A stretch of 23,429 bases of DNA from a virus: positions 1 through 23,429 of IMG/VR virus record IMGVR_UViG_3300030119_000214; one strand, written 5' to 3'. Position 1 is the stretch's first letter. Every line of letters starts with the position of its first letter. The notes beneath the pieces were generated by a model. The model worked only from the letters and a program-made list of their open reading frames with translations, made no database searches and was not told the DNA's origin. Made by a program: the position numbers and the translations under genes. Of the stretch, positions 1-6,630 are shown in pieces.

Positions 1-357
1 GTTAAAGTACAAAGAGACACAAACAAAACTGAAAGTATTGTTGTGCCTAAAGGATTTGAAACTGATTTAGCATCTGTTCCAAGAGCGGCATGGGCCTTGA
101 TTGCTCCATGGGACGTGGCAAGAGCGGCTATCATACATGACTTACTATACAAAACAATTAGACAGTATAGATGGAAAATGAAAAAGAAAGAAGACAAAGA
201 TTTAGTAGCAAAGGCAAAAGTGATAAGCGACAAAGTATTTCTTCTTGCAATGAATGACGCACAACCACCAGTAGCAGAATGGAAAAAATATTCCGCATGG
301 AAAGCCGTTGATCTATTTGGAAATGGTTCAATAGTGCCTAACAAGGATAACATCTAA
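1..357 (+). CDS. DUF1353 family protein, 5' end outside window
   Basis: The reading frame is open from base 1, so the true start lies upstream and the GTG at 43 is internal. The visible 118 residues contain the DUF1353 hallmark, a Val-Pro-x-Gly-Phe-x-Thr-Asp-Leu-Ala-Ser-Val-Pro-Arg run (bases 43-84), followed by a helix with an Ala-x-x-x-His-Asp-x-Leu-Tyr motif (about 121-153). DUF1353 proteins are common in tailed phages, often near lysis or tail genes, and their biochemical role is not established. The stop codon overlaps the next ATG by one base (TAATG), so translation is probably coupled. Family call is firm; function is unknown. Confidence 0.8.
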   Translation, partial: VKVQRDTNKTESIVVPKGFETDLASVPRAAWALIAPWDVARAAIIHDLLYKTIRQYRWKMKKKEDKDLVAKAKVISDKVFLLAMNDAQPPVAEWKKYSAWKAVDLFGNGSIVPNKDNI

Positions 358-602
358 TGTGGTTCTTTTTAATTAAATCTATTGTTGGTGCTATTTTAGG
401 ACAAGCAACAAATTCTTGGTTCAGAAAAACTAAGATGGGTGTTTGGTTCTATGCAAAAGTAGATTGCTGTTACAACTGGGCGGCGAAAAGATATGATTTA
501 GAAGTTTTAGGCAAAGAAGAAAAAATGATGAAACGTTTTCCTGCATTAAGCAAAAAGATGGCTGACCTGGAAAAACGTATTAAGAAATTGGAGAAAAAAT
601 AA
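357..602 (+). CDS. small membrane-anchored protein with C-terminal coiled coil
   Basis: This 81-residue protein has a hydrophobic N-terminal segment (about residues 2-16, Phe-Phe-Leu-Ile through Ile-Leu-Gly). A basic, aromatic middle follows, and the last 25 residues form a charged amphipathic helix rich in Lys, Glu and Leu heptads, probably a coiled coil. It overlaps both neighbours through TAATG junctions. I do not recognise a family. The single membrane segment plus coiled coil next to a two-pass membrane protein could suit a lysis accessory such as an inner-membrane spanin. No lipobox or partner is visible, so that is only a possibility. Confidence 0.7.
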   Translation: MWFFLIKSIVGAILGQATNSWFRKTKMGVWFYAKVDCCYNWAAKRYDLEVLGKEEKMMKRFPALSKKMADLEKRIKKLEKK

Positions 603-946
603 TGGCTGAATTAAAAGAAGATATGTTAGTGCAAAAAGTAAAGGTAAAAGAAGTTTCTAAAGAGTATGAAGTACCAAAAGAGGACCTTGTGCCAAAAACA
701 GGAGACGATGCACCAACATGGTACAATAAAACCGCAGGTATATTAGACAAATTTAGATTAATTCCTAGACTTATAATGTTGGCTTACATCTATGCCTTCT
801 ACAAGTCAATCACATGGTTTATGACATTGACTGATCCATCAAATGCTCAGGCAATGTTTATATCAACAATAGTAGGTGCCGGTGCGGCATTCTTTGGATT
901 ATATGTTGGTAAGCCTGGTGCCAATTTGCCTAACGGTAAAAAATAA
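602..946 (+). CDS. small two-pass membrane protein, holin-like candidate
   Basis: The protein has 114 residues. A charged N-terminal half (Lys/Glu/Val rich to about residue 40) is followed by two hydrophobic segments at about 57-75 and 82-103, joined by a short Asp-Pro loop. The last residues are Gly/Lys/Asn rich. The size and topology fit a class II holin, but they equally fit a structural or accessory membrane protein. Similar Trp-Phe-Met ... Asp-Pro ... Gly-Ala small proteins occur in marine T4-like phages without a proven role. It starts in a TAATG overlap with the gene before it and ends about 35 bases before the dnaJ promoter. Confidence 0.7.
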   Translation: MAELKEDMLVQKVKVKEVSKEYEVPKEDLVPKTGDDAPTWYNKTAGILDKFRLIPRLIMLAYIYAFYKSITWFMTLTDPSNAQAMFISTIVGAGAAFFGLYVGKPGANLPNGKK

Positions 947-961
947 GGACAATCCAAAATA

Positions 962-968
962 TTAAATA
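962..968 (+). promoter_or_regulatory. T4-type late promoter-like box
   Basis: TTAAATA followed by CTAC resembles the T4 late core TATAAATACTA, but with a weaker 5' end. It lies 48 bases before the dnaJ start and just upstream of the sigma70-like promoter. If used, it would give a late transcript of the dnaJ operon with a leader. Only the motif supports it. Confidence 0.35.
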
Positions 969-979
969 CTACATAGGAC

Positions 980-1009
980 TTGACTTTTTGGTATAAGTCA
1001 TTATATAAT
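980..1009 (+). promoter_or_regulatory. sigma70-like early promoter for dnaJ-def-clpA, leaderless
   Basis: TTGACT (980-985) and TATAAT (1004-1009) are separated by 18 bp, matching 11 of 12 consensus hexamer bases. Counting seven bases from the end of the -10 box puts +1 at 1016, the A of the dnaJ ATG. The mRNA would therefore have no 5' leader and no ribosome-binding site. Confidence 0.8.
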
Positions 1010-1015
1010 ATAGAT

Positions 1016-1861
1016 ATGGATTATTATAAAACCTTAGGTGTGAATCGCAATGCATCACAGAGTGATATCAAACGTGCATTTAAGAAACAAGCCATGAAAC
1101 ATCATCCTGATAAAGGTGGTGACCCAAAGCAATTTCAACAATTAAACGAAGCATACGAAGTATTAGGCAATGCACAAAAGAAAAACCAATACGATATGTT
1201 TGGTACTGCAAATCCGCAACAGGGAGGAAATAGAAGTTGGGAGTTCAGGACTGATAGTTTTCCAGACGACATAAGCGACGTATTCAATCAATTCTTTGGC
1301 GGAGGCAGATCACCATTTGGACAAAGACAACCATTTAGGAAAAATAGAGATATTATCATACAAACTGAAATATCTTTAGAAGATGTTTTAAAAGGCAAGG
1401 AAATGATTGCCACTTATAGATTAACCAATGGAAAAGAACAAAGTGTAAACATAAATTTACCTGCAGGTGTAGATAATAATACAACAATTAAATTTCCTAG
1501 TCTAGGAGATGATTATCATTCTAATGCTCCAAGAGGAGACCTGCTTGTAAGAGTAAGAATTAAAAGACACAACAAATGGAACAGAGATGGTGCAAATTTA
1601 CACACAATAGAAAAAGTGAATGTGTTTGATTTAATGCTAGGAACCAAAAAAGAGATCACTACTCTTGATGGGAAGAAACTATCAATATCAATACCTAAGG
1701 CAACACAACCAGGAACGGTGTTAAGTATTACTGAACAAGGACTGCCTGCAAGAGGTGGTAGGAGAGGAAACATATATCTTACTATTCAAGCAGACATTCC
1801 AAATATAACAGATCAACACACTTTACAGAAAATAAAAGGAATAAGAAATGGAACTGATTAA
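1016..1861 (+). CDS. dnaJ: J-domain co-chaperone, DnaJ type II / CbpA-like
   Basis: J-domain proteins stimulate the ATPase of Hsp70 (DnaK) and deliver clients to it. Residues 3-62 form a J domain with the invariant His-Pro-Asp at 30-32, followed by Tyr-Asp-x-Phe-Gly. Residues 62-115 are a Gly/Phe-rich linker, and residues from about 117 form a CbpA-like C-terminal substrate-binding region. The Cys-rich zinc finger of DnaJ proper is absent, so it is a type II protein (281 residues; CbpA is about 306). The ATG at 1016 is preferred over an in-frame TTG at 980, because that TTG is part of the promoter -35 box and 1016 begins exactly at the J domain. It presumably acts on host DnaK, as no dnaK lies in the window. 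It overlaps def by 14 bases. Confidence 0.92.
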   Translation: MDYYKTLGVNRNASQSDIKRAFKKQAMKHHPDKGGDPKQFQQLNEAYEVLGNAQKKNQYDMFGTANPQQGGNRSWEFRTDSFPDDISDVFNQFFGGGRSPFGQRQPFRKNRDIIIQTEISLEDVLKGKEMIATYRLTNGKEQSVNINLPAGVDNNTTIKFPSLGDDYHSNAPRGDLLVRVRIKRHNKWNRDGANLHTIEKVNVFDLMLGTKKEITTLDGKKLSISIPKATQPGTVLSITEQGLPARGGRRGNIYLTIQADIPNITDQHTLQKIKGIRNGTD

Positions 1862-2336
1862 AGCACCAAATGAATTTTTAGAAAAGCAAGTGGCTCCATT
1901 TGACTTTGACACTATGGACGCAGACAAAATATCCAAAGAAATGATTGAAATGATGTTAAAGTATAAAGGTGTTGGACTAGCATCTAATCAAGTGGGCCTA
2001 GATGCACAGATATTTGTAATGGGTGAAGAAAATCCAATCACAGTAATAAATCCTATGGTTACCGAAGTTGGCACAGAAAAAGTAGAAATGGAAGAAGGTT
2101 GTTTAAGTTTTCCTGGTCTTTACATGAAGGTAAAAAGACCATCGGTTGTGAGTGTCCAATATCTTGACACAAAGCAAAAAGAATGTATAATAAAGTTAGA
2201 AGGATTCCATGCAAGAGTATTTTTACATGAATTCGACCATCTCCAAGGTATTACCTTTGATCAAAGAGTTTCAAAATTACGTTTGGAAATGGCAAAGAAG
2301 AAACAAGAGAAATTATTAAAAGGATTATATGGTTGA
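1848..2336 (+). CDS. def: peptide deformylase
   Basis: Removes the N-formyl group from new bacterial proteins. All three family motifs are present: Gly-Val-Gly-Leu-Ala-Ser-Asn-Gln (about 42-49), Glu-Gly-Cys-Leu-Ser with metal ligand Cys85, and His-Glu-Phe-Asp-His with ligands His127 and His131 and catalytic Glu128. The length (162) matches ordinary bacterial enzymes, and the C-terminal tail is a Lys-rich helix. Phage deformylases are known from marine cyanophages. Here the gene sits between a co-chaperone and an unfoldase and overlaps both (14 and 8 bases), which suggests a combined role in folding and turnover of phage or host proteins. Confidence 0.95.
   Translation: MELIKAPNEFLEKQVAPFDFDTMDADKISKEMIEMMLKYKGVGLASNQVGLDAQIFVMGEENPITVINPMVTEVGTEKVEMEEGCLSFPGLYMKVKRPSVVSVQYLDTKQKECIIKLEGFHARVFLHEFDHLQGITFDQRVSKLRLEMAKKKQEKLLKGLYG
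2164..2191 (+). promoter_or_regulatory. possible internal sigma70-like promoter for clpA
   Basis: TTGACA (2164-2169) and TATAAT (2186-2191) are both perfect, with a 16 bp spacer, inside def and about 130 bases before the clpA start. The short spacer and coding location lower confidence, but 12 of 12 hexamer matches are unlikely by chance. Confidence 0.45.
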
Positions 2337-4572
2337 ACCAAGTGGTGATTTGCAGGCAGTATTCGATAGAGCAGTAGGTAGTGCTAAATCGTGGAGACAC
2401 GAATACGTGACTCTTGAGCATTTACTATTCTCTATGCTTGAAGATAAAAAGTTCAACGGCATTGTAAAAGAATATGGTGCTGATCCTGAAGATATGAAAA
2501 ATCATTTGAAAACATATCTCGATACAAAATTAGATAAAATTAAAATGTCTACAGCAAAATATAAACCTAAAAAGACTGTAAGTGTTGAAAGAGTATTGAA
2601 TAGAGCATTTACTCAAGTTTTATTCAGCGGCAGAACAAATATTGACTTAACAGATGTATTCATGAGTTTATTGTCCGAAACAAAAAGTTGGGCATACTAT
2701 TATATCATGGAGGCCCAGATTGATAAAGACAAGTTTCAGGATTTCCTACACAGCGAAATGGAAGAACTCTATGAAGACGAGGTAGATTTAAGTGAAACAA
2801 AACGTGCTTTAAGCAAATACACGTCTAACTTAAACAATGAAGTTAAGAAGAAAAAAATAGATCCTGTAATAGGCAGAATTGAAGAGTTGAATCAGATTGC
2901 TTTATCTTTAGGACGTAGAACTAAAAACAATGTAATTTTAGTTGGTGATCCTGGAGTCGGTAAAACTGCAATAGCCGAAGGACTTGCTTTTAATATTGTA
3001 AATGGAACTTGTCCTGAATTTTTAACTGGCTATGAAGTTTATAATTTAGATATTGGAGCGATGTTGGCAGGTTCTAAATACAGAGGTGATTTCGAAGAAA
3101 GATTTAAAATGGTCCTAAATGGATTGAAAAAGAAAGGCAAAACAATTTGTTTCATAGATGAAGCACACAATATAAGTGGTGCTGGTGCTGGTGGTGGACA
3201 AAACAGCAACGACCTAGCAAACTTATTGAAGCCTGTATTAACGAAAGGTGATTTAAAAGTTGTTGCAAGTACAACATGGGAAGAATATAGAAAATATTTT
3301 GAAAAAGATAGAGCATTGATGAGACGTTTTGCTAGAATTAGCATAGACGAACCAGACAAGAATACTACACTAGAAATCCTACATGGACTTAAAAAATATT
3401 ACGAAGAGTTTCATAAAGCAACAATATTAGATGAAGCAATAGAATCTGCTGTAAAATTAAGTGTAAAATATCAAACTGATAAAAAATTGCCTGACAAAGC
3501 AATTGACTTGATAGATTTGGCTTGTAGTAGATTTAATCTAAAAGCAGACGCAGACAGGGTAATAGGAGCAGACGAAATACAATTTGAATTATCTAAACAA
3601 GTTAAGATGCCTGTAGAAAATATTGCTGAAAAAGAATCTAGCAATCTTGCTAACTTATCTAAAAATATGAATGCCACTGTATTTGGACAGGAAAAAGCAA
3701 TCAGCACAGTCGTAGACAAAATACTTGTTGCACAGGCAGGATTAAAAAGAGACAACAAACCTATTGGATCATTTGTGTTTATGGGACCGACTGGTTGTGG
3801 TAAAACAGAGACAGCAAAACAATTGGCAGAACAACTTGGAGTTCAATTAGTAAGATTTGATATGTCAGAATATCAAGAAAAACATTCTGTAAGTAAATTA
3901 ATTGGTTCACCACCAGGGTATGTTGGTTTTGAAGAAAATACAGGATTGTTAATTACAAAATTGCAAGAACATCAAAATTGTGTATTGTTGCTAGATGAAG
4001 TCGAAAAAGCACACCCTGATGTTTCTCAAATATTGTTACAAATAATGGACGAAGGTACAATACAAGGAAACAATGGAAAATCTGCAAATTGTAAAAATAT
4101 TGTATTAATACTTACAACTAACTTAGGCGCTGATCAATTAGAGAAAAATGCTATGGGTTTCAATCAAACTAAAGATACTGAATATGATGACAAAGATATG
4201 AAACGTTTCTTTGCTCCGGAATTTAGAAATAGGCTTGATGCGACTGTTGTATTTGCTAAATTATCTAAAGAAGTGTTGATAAAGATTGTAGGCAAATTTA
4301 TGCTAGAACTGAAGAATATGCTTAAAGAAAAAAGTGTTAAATTAGAACTTACAAACGAAGCAATAGACTATCTTGTGGACAATGGATATGACAGCAAGAT
4401 GGGAGCAAGACCTATGCAAAGGTTAATAGATGACAAGATTAAGCAACCTTTGAGTAAAGAACTGTTATTCGGTAAATTAAAGCAGGGTGGTGAGGTCAAA
4501 GTAACCGCAAATGACAAAGGTTTAGTGCTTGATATACCCGATAACATCAAACTTTTAGAAAAACAAGCCTAG
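2329..4572 (+). CDS. clpA: ClpA-type AAA+ unfoldase
   Basis: ATP-driven protein unfoldase that normally feeds substrates to ClpP. A Clp N-domain (about residues 6-75) precedes two AAA+ modules. D1 has Walker A Gly-Asp-Pro-Gly-Val-Gly-Lys-Thr at 206-213 and Walker B Asp277-Glu278. D2 has Walker A Gly-Pro-Thr-Gly-Cys-Gly-Lys-Thr at 486-493 and Walker B Asp556-Glu557. The ClpB/Hsp104 middle coiled coil is missing and the length (747) matches E. coli ClpA (758). Where ClpA carries its ClpP-docking loop (Ile-Gly-Leu) this protein has Met609-Gly-Phe, close to the Ile-Gly-Phe of ClpX, so docking on host ClpP is plausible. No clpP or adaptor gene is in the window. It overlaps def by 8 bases. Confidence 0.93.
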   Translation: MVEPSGDLQAVFDRAVGSAKSWRHEYVTLEHLLFSMLEDKKFNGIVKEYGADPEDMKNHLKTYLDTKLDKIKMSTAKYKPKKTVSVERVLNRAFTQVLFSGRTNIDLTDVFMSLLSETKSWAYYYIMEAQIDKDKFQDFLHSEMEELYEDEVDLSETKRALSKYTSNLNNEVKKKKIDPVIGRIEELNQIALSLGRRTKNNVILVGDPGVGKTAIAEGLAFNIVNGTCPEFLTGYEVYNLDIGAMLAGSKYRGDFEERFKMVLNGLKKKGKTICFIDEAHNISGAGAGGGQNSNDLANLLKPVLTKGDLKVVASTTWEEYRKYFEKDRALMRRFARISIDEPDKNTTLEILHGLKKYYEEFHKATILDEAIESAVKLSVKYQTDKKLPDKAIDLIDLACSRFNLKADADRVIGADEIQFELSKQVKMPVENIAEKESSNLANLSKNMNATVFGQEKAISTVVDKILVAQAGLKRDNKPIGSFVFMGPTGCGKTETAKQLAEQLGVQLVRFDMSEYQEKHSVSKLIGSPPGYVGFEENTGLLITKLQEHQNCVLLLDEVEKAHPDVSQILLQIMDEGTIQGNNGKSANCKNIVLILTTNLGADQLEKNAMGFNQTKDTEYDDKDMKRFFAPEFRNRLDATVVFAKLSKEVLIKIVGKFMLELKNMLKEKSVKLELTNEAIDYLVDNGYDSKMGARPMQRLIDDKIKQPLSKELLFGKLKQGGEVKVTANDKGLVLDIPDNIKLLEKQA

Positions 4573-4583
4573 CACCACAAGAC

Positions 4584-4612
4584 GGCATATAGGCTAAATA
4601 TAAGCATATGCC
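4584..4612 (+). promoter_or_regulatory. late promoter inside a start-codon-sequestering hairpin
   Basis: GGCATAT (4584-4590) pairs perfectly with ATATGCC (4606-4612), with a further GCT/AGC pairing (4593-4595/4603-4605) and a 7-nt loop. The ATG at 4608 is inside the stem. CTAAATA (4594-4600), a late-promoter box, spans the inner stem and loop and predicts +1 near 4606, so late transcripts would lack the left arm. Readthrough RNA from the clpA operon would fold and hide the start. Confidence 0.6.
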
Positions 4613-4961
4613 AGCAACAAGCACAACAATAATGTCAAATCAGGGCCATCCAGGTGATAGCACGAGTGTCACTGTCACTGGTGAGAAGTTCAAAGGCGAC
4701 GGATATTTTGGCAGATCAGACGGTTTCCACACCGTACAGATGAATGTGAATGGCGTCGCTGGCACAATACAAATACAAGGAACATTAGCAACCACACCCG
4801 CAGATGCAGATTTTTTCAATATTGCTGGCGCTTTATATGATAGTACAACTGCCGGAAAAGATGGTTCTTTTGTTTTTAACTTTACAGGAAACTTTGTCTG
4901 GGTTAGAGCAGTGTTAGTGTATACAGACGGCACTGTCAATTCAGTATTGTTAAACAATTAA
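4608..4961 (+). CDS. small beta-rich virion protein
   Basis: A 117-residue protein with Gly/Thr/Ser/Val-rich, strand-forming sequence, a Phe-Lys-Gly-Asp-Gly-Tyr-Phe-Gly-Arg-Ser-Asp-Gly stretch near residues 28-39 and Phe-Thr-Gly-Asn-Phe-Val-Trp-Val-Arg near 91-99. This pattern is familiar to me from small structural or decoration proteins of marine T4-like phages. It has no Cys and almost no helix-forming runs. The precise virion location cannot be read from sequence. It is the first gene of the late cluster, 35 bases after clpA, with a late box before it and a hairpin covering its start. There is no Shine-Dalgarno sequence. Confidence 0.7.
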   Translation: MPATSTTIMSNQGHPGDSTSVTVTGEKFKGDGYFGRSDGFHTVQMNVNGVAGTIQIQGTLATTPADADFFNIAGALYDSTTAGKDGSFVFNFTGNFVWVRAVLVYTDGTVNSVLLNN

Positions 4962-4962
4962 T

Positions 4963-5550
4963 ATGCATCATTATATAAACATTATTAAAGAAAAAGACTT
5001 TACAGAATCAGAAATAGATGTATGTCTATGGCATAGTGCAGTTGGTCTTTTAGAAAGCGAAACAAATTACACTACTTTTGAAAACGTAGATGGCAATCAA
5101 GTTTTAAGACTAGAATTGCATAGACAATTAGACGAATTTGAGTCAGACGAACTTGCTGATGCTATTTCTAAAAATTTACAAGAAATGGGTGTTGAAGGAT
5201 TAGAAGTTGAAATAAGCAATAACGATCCTGATGAAGAAACTTACGACGGAGACAGTTTCCACGAAGCATACGGAGATATGTGGTACAGCGAAGATGAATC
5301 TTTAGATGAAGCAGAATACAGAGGTAGAAAAGTATCATTAGGCAAACCAATGCGTGGTGATGTAAAAAAATTTAAAGTATTTGTAAGAGATCCGAAAACT
5401 AAAAATATTAAAAAAGTTAACTTCGGTGATCCTAATATGAGAATTAAAAAATCTAATCCTGCTAGACGTAGAAGTTTTAGAGCAAGACACAACTGTGATA
5501 ATCCAGGTCCAAGAACAAAAGCAAGATATTGGAGTTGTAGAAAATGGTAA
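4963..5550 (+). CDS. late protein with basic Cys-containing C-terminal module
   Basis: A 195-residue protein in two unlike halves. Residues 1 to about 118 are very acidic (many Asp/Glu). Residues 120-195 are strongly basic and hold a module I recognise from many marine T4-like phage proteins: Val-Asn-Phe-Gly-Asp-Pro-Asn-Met-Arg, then Ser-Phe-Arg-Ala-Arg-His-Asn-Cys-Asp, then Lys-Ala-Arg-Tyr-Trp-Ser-Cys. The two Cys and one His could bind metal, and the Arg-rich part could bind DNA. Both are inferences. The last bases overlap the next start (ATGGTAA). Confidence 0.75.
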   Translation: MHHYINIIKEKDFTESEIDVCLWHSAVGLLESETNYTTFENVDGNQVLRLELHRQLDEFESDELADAISKNLQEMGVEGLEVEISNNDPDEETYDGDSFHEAYGDMWYSEDESLDEAEYRGRKVSLGKPMRGDVKKFKVFVRDPKTKNIKKVNFGDPNMRIKKSNPARRRSFRARHNCDNPGPRTKARYWSCRKW

Positions 5551-5834
5551 GACTGTATGAATTCAACAATGAAATAAAATTAGATTACGATCTAATGGAC
5601 GATATGTATCATTACATGATGAATGATGATGACTTTTACAGAAAACATTATTTTCCTGCAATGAACAAAGCAAAGCAAACAGGCAACAATGAAATGATGA
5701 TGCCTGTGATTGAATATGCTATGAGCGAATATTCAAAGAAATTTAATATTCCATCTAGAATGATGGACATGGTTACACCAGAAGATAAGAAAACACTAAT
5801 GGCTAGAATGTTTGATGCTGAAAATGAGGAGTAA
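5544..5834 (+). CDS. conserved small acidic phage protein, unknown
   Basis: A 96-residue acidic, helical protein very rich in Met, Asp and Tyr (Met-Met-Asn-Asp-Asp-Asp near residues 25-30). I see no membrane segment, Cys or catalytic motif. It starts inside the end of the previous gene and stops 2 bases before the next, with its final Glu codons forming the Shine-Dalgarno sequence (GAGGAG, 5826-5831) of the nucleotidyltransferase gene. Translation of the three genes is therefore probably linked. Function unknown. Confidence 0.75.
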   Translation: MVRLYEFNNEIKLDYDLMDDMYHYMMNDDDFYRKHYFPAMNKAKQTGNNEMMMPVIEYAMSEYSKKFNIPSRMMDMVTPEDKKTLMARMFDAENEE

Positions 5835-5836
5835 TC

Positions 5837-6418
5837 ATGCGTATAGTAGAAGTTGTAGAGGCTCCAAGTAAAACGGCAGTATTCGCATTTGGCAGAATGA
5901 ATCCGCCAACAGCAGGTCACAAAAAATTAGTAAACACAATCATGACACAGGCAGGAGACCCTTACCTGTTTTTAGGGCCATCTAAGAGTGCCAGTCCAGC
6001 AACTGATCCATTAACACACGAGCAAAAAGTCAAATACGCCACAGCAATGTTTCCTGGAATACAATTAGGTGACAGTTCAGTAAGGACATGGGTACAAGCA
6101 ATGCAATATCTACAAAAAAGAGGATACACAGATATAATATATGTTGCAGGTAGCGATAGAGCAAACACATTCAATACATTATTAAACAGATACAACGGCA
6201 AAGACTATAACTTCAAATCTATTAAAACTGTGGACGCAGGTACTAGAGATCCTGACTCGCCCGGAATTGAGGGGATTAGCGCCAGTAAAATGCGTGAATT
6301 AGCAATGAGAGGTGATGAAAAGAACTTTATACGTATGACTCCATTGCCTACAAAACTAGCAAAAAGTATGTACGATGAGGTGCGTAAAGGCATGGGTGTA
6401 CAGAAGGAGCCAGCATAA
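5837..6418 (+). CDS. nucleotidyltransferase-like protein with capsid-targeting N-terminus
   Basis: A 193-residue member of the HIGH-type nucleotidyltransferase superfamily (NMN adenylyltransferase / cytidylyltransferase-like). Phe-Gly-Arg-Met-Asn-Pro-Pro-Thr-x-Gly-His spans 18-28, with Thr25-x-Gly-His28 as the nucleotide-binding signature. Ile147-Ser-Ala-Ser-x-x-Arg153 corresponds to the second signature (Ile-Ser-x-Thr-x-x-Arg). Such enzymes join an NTP to NMN or a phosphorylated alcohol; the actual substrate cannot be read here. Residues 1-8 (MRIVEVVE) precede the domain, resemble the T4 capsid-targeting peptide, and would be cut after Val-Val-Glu by a T4-type prohead protease. A good Shine-Dalgarno (GAGGAG) lies 5 bases before ATG. 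Similar genes are annotated as cytidylyltransferases in cyanophages. Confidence 0.8.
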   Translation: MRIVEVVEAPSKTAVFAFGRMNPPTAGHKKLVNTIMTQAGDPYLFLGPSKSASPATDPLTHEQKVKYATAMFPGIQLGDSSVRTWVQAMQYLQKRGYTDIIYVAGSDRANTFNTLLNRYNGKDYNFKSIKTVDAGTRDPDSPGIEGISASKMRELAMRGDEKNFIRMTPLPTKLAKSMYDEVRKGMGVQKEPA

Positions 6419-6421
6419 ATA
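6414..6421 (+). promoter_or_regulatory. late promoter-like box overlapping a start codon
   Basis: CATAAATA matches the T4 late core at 7 of 8 bases. It overlaps the ATG at 6421, so +1 would fall near 6427 and it could not express that start. It might serve the gene at 6627, or be coincidental. Confidence 0.35.
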
Positions 6422-6630
6422 TGAACATAGCAGAGTTGAAAAAACTTGCAGGCATTGGTAGTGAGCAAAAACACGAGACGCAACAAAATATCAGTCATAC
6501 TGCAACTGCTTTAAAGCAGAAGGAAAAACAACTAGGCTTGAAGCCAGGTGATAGAGAATGGTTTAAGTTATGGTTCAGAAGACCATATATGCAAGGTTCA
6601 TATACACCGTTTAGAGGTAGGAAGAAATGA
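6421..6630 (+). CDS. small late protein with Trp-rich basic tail
   Basis: A 69-residue protein. The N-terminus (Met-Asn-Ile-Ala-Glu-Leu-Lys-Lys-Leu-Ala-Gly) is a short helix of the kind that opens many proteins of this cluster. The C-terminal 35 residues, Leu-Lys-Pro-Gly-x-x-Glu-Trp-Phe-Lys-Leu-Trp-Phe ... Pro-Tyr-Met, form a module I recognise from marine T4-like phages, ending Arg-Gly-Arg-Lys-Lys. No enzyme motif. It is 2 bases after the previous stop and overlaps the next gene by 4 bases (ATGA). Probably a capsid-internal or structural protein by context; function unproven. Confidence 0.7.
   Translation: MNIAELKKLAGIGSEQKHETQQNISHTATALKQKEKQLGLKPGDREWFKLWFRRPYMQGSYTPFRGRKK

Noticed and set aside
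980-1015. TTG start adding 12 residues to the J-domain protein
   Set aside because: The TTG is the first part of the promoter -35 box, and the ATG at 1016 starts exactly at the J domain.
3039-3359. Antisense open frame inside clpA
   Set aside because: Fully inside the conserved D1 ATPase region of clpA and without any recognisable domain.
4640-4957. Antisense open frame of 105 codons opposite the beta-rich virion protein gene
   Set aside because: It mirrors a real gene of typical composition, has no ribosome-binding site or promoter, and all neighbours read on the + strand.
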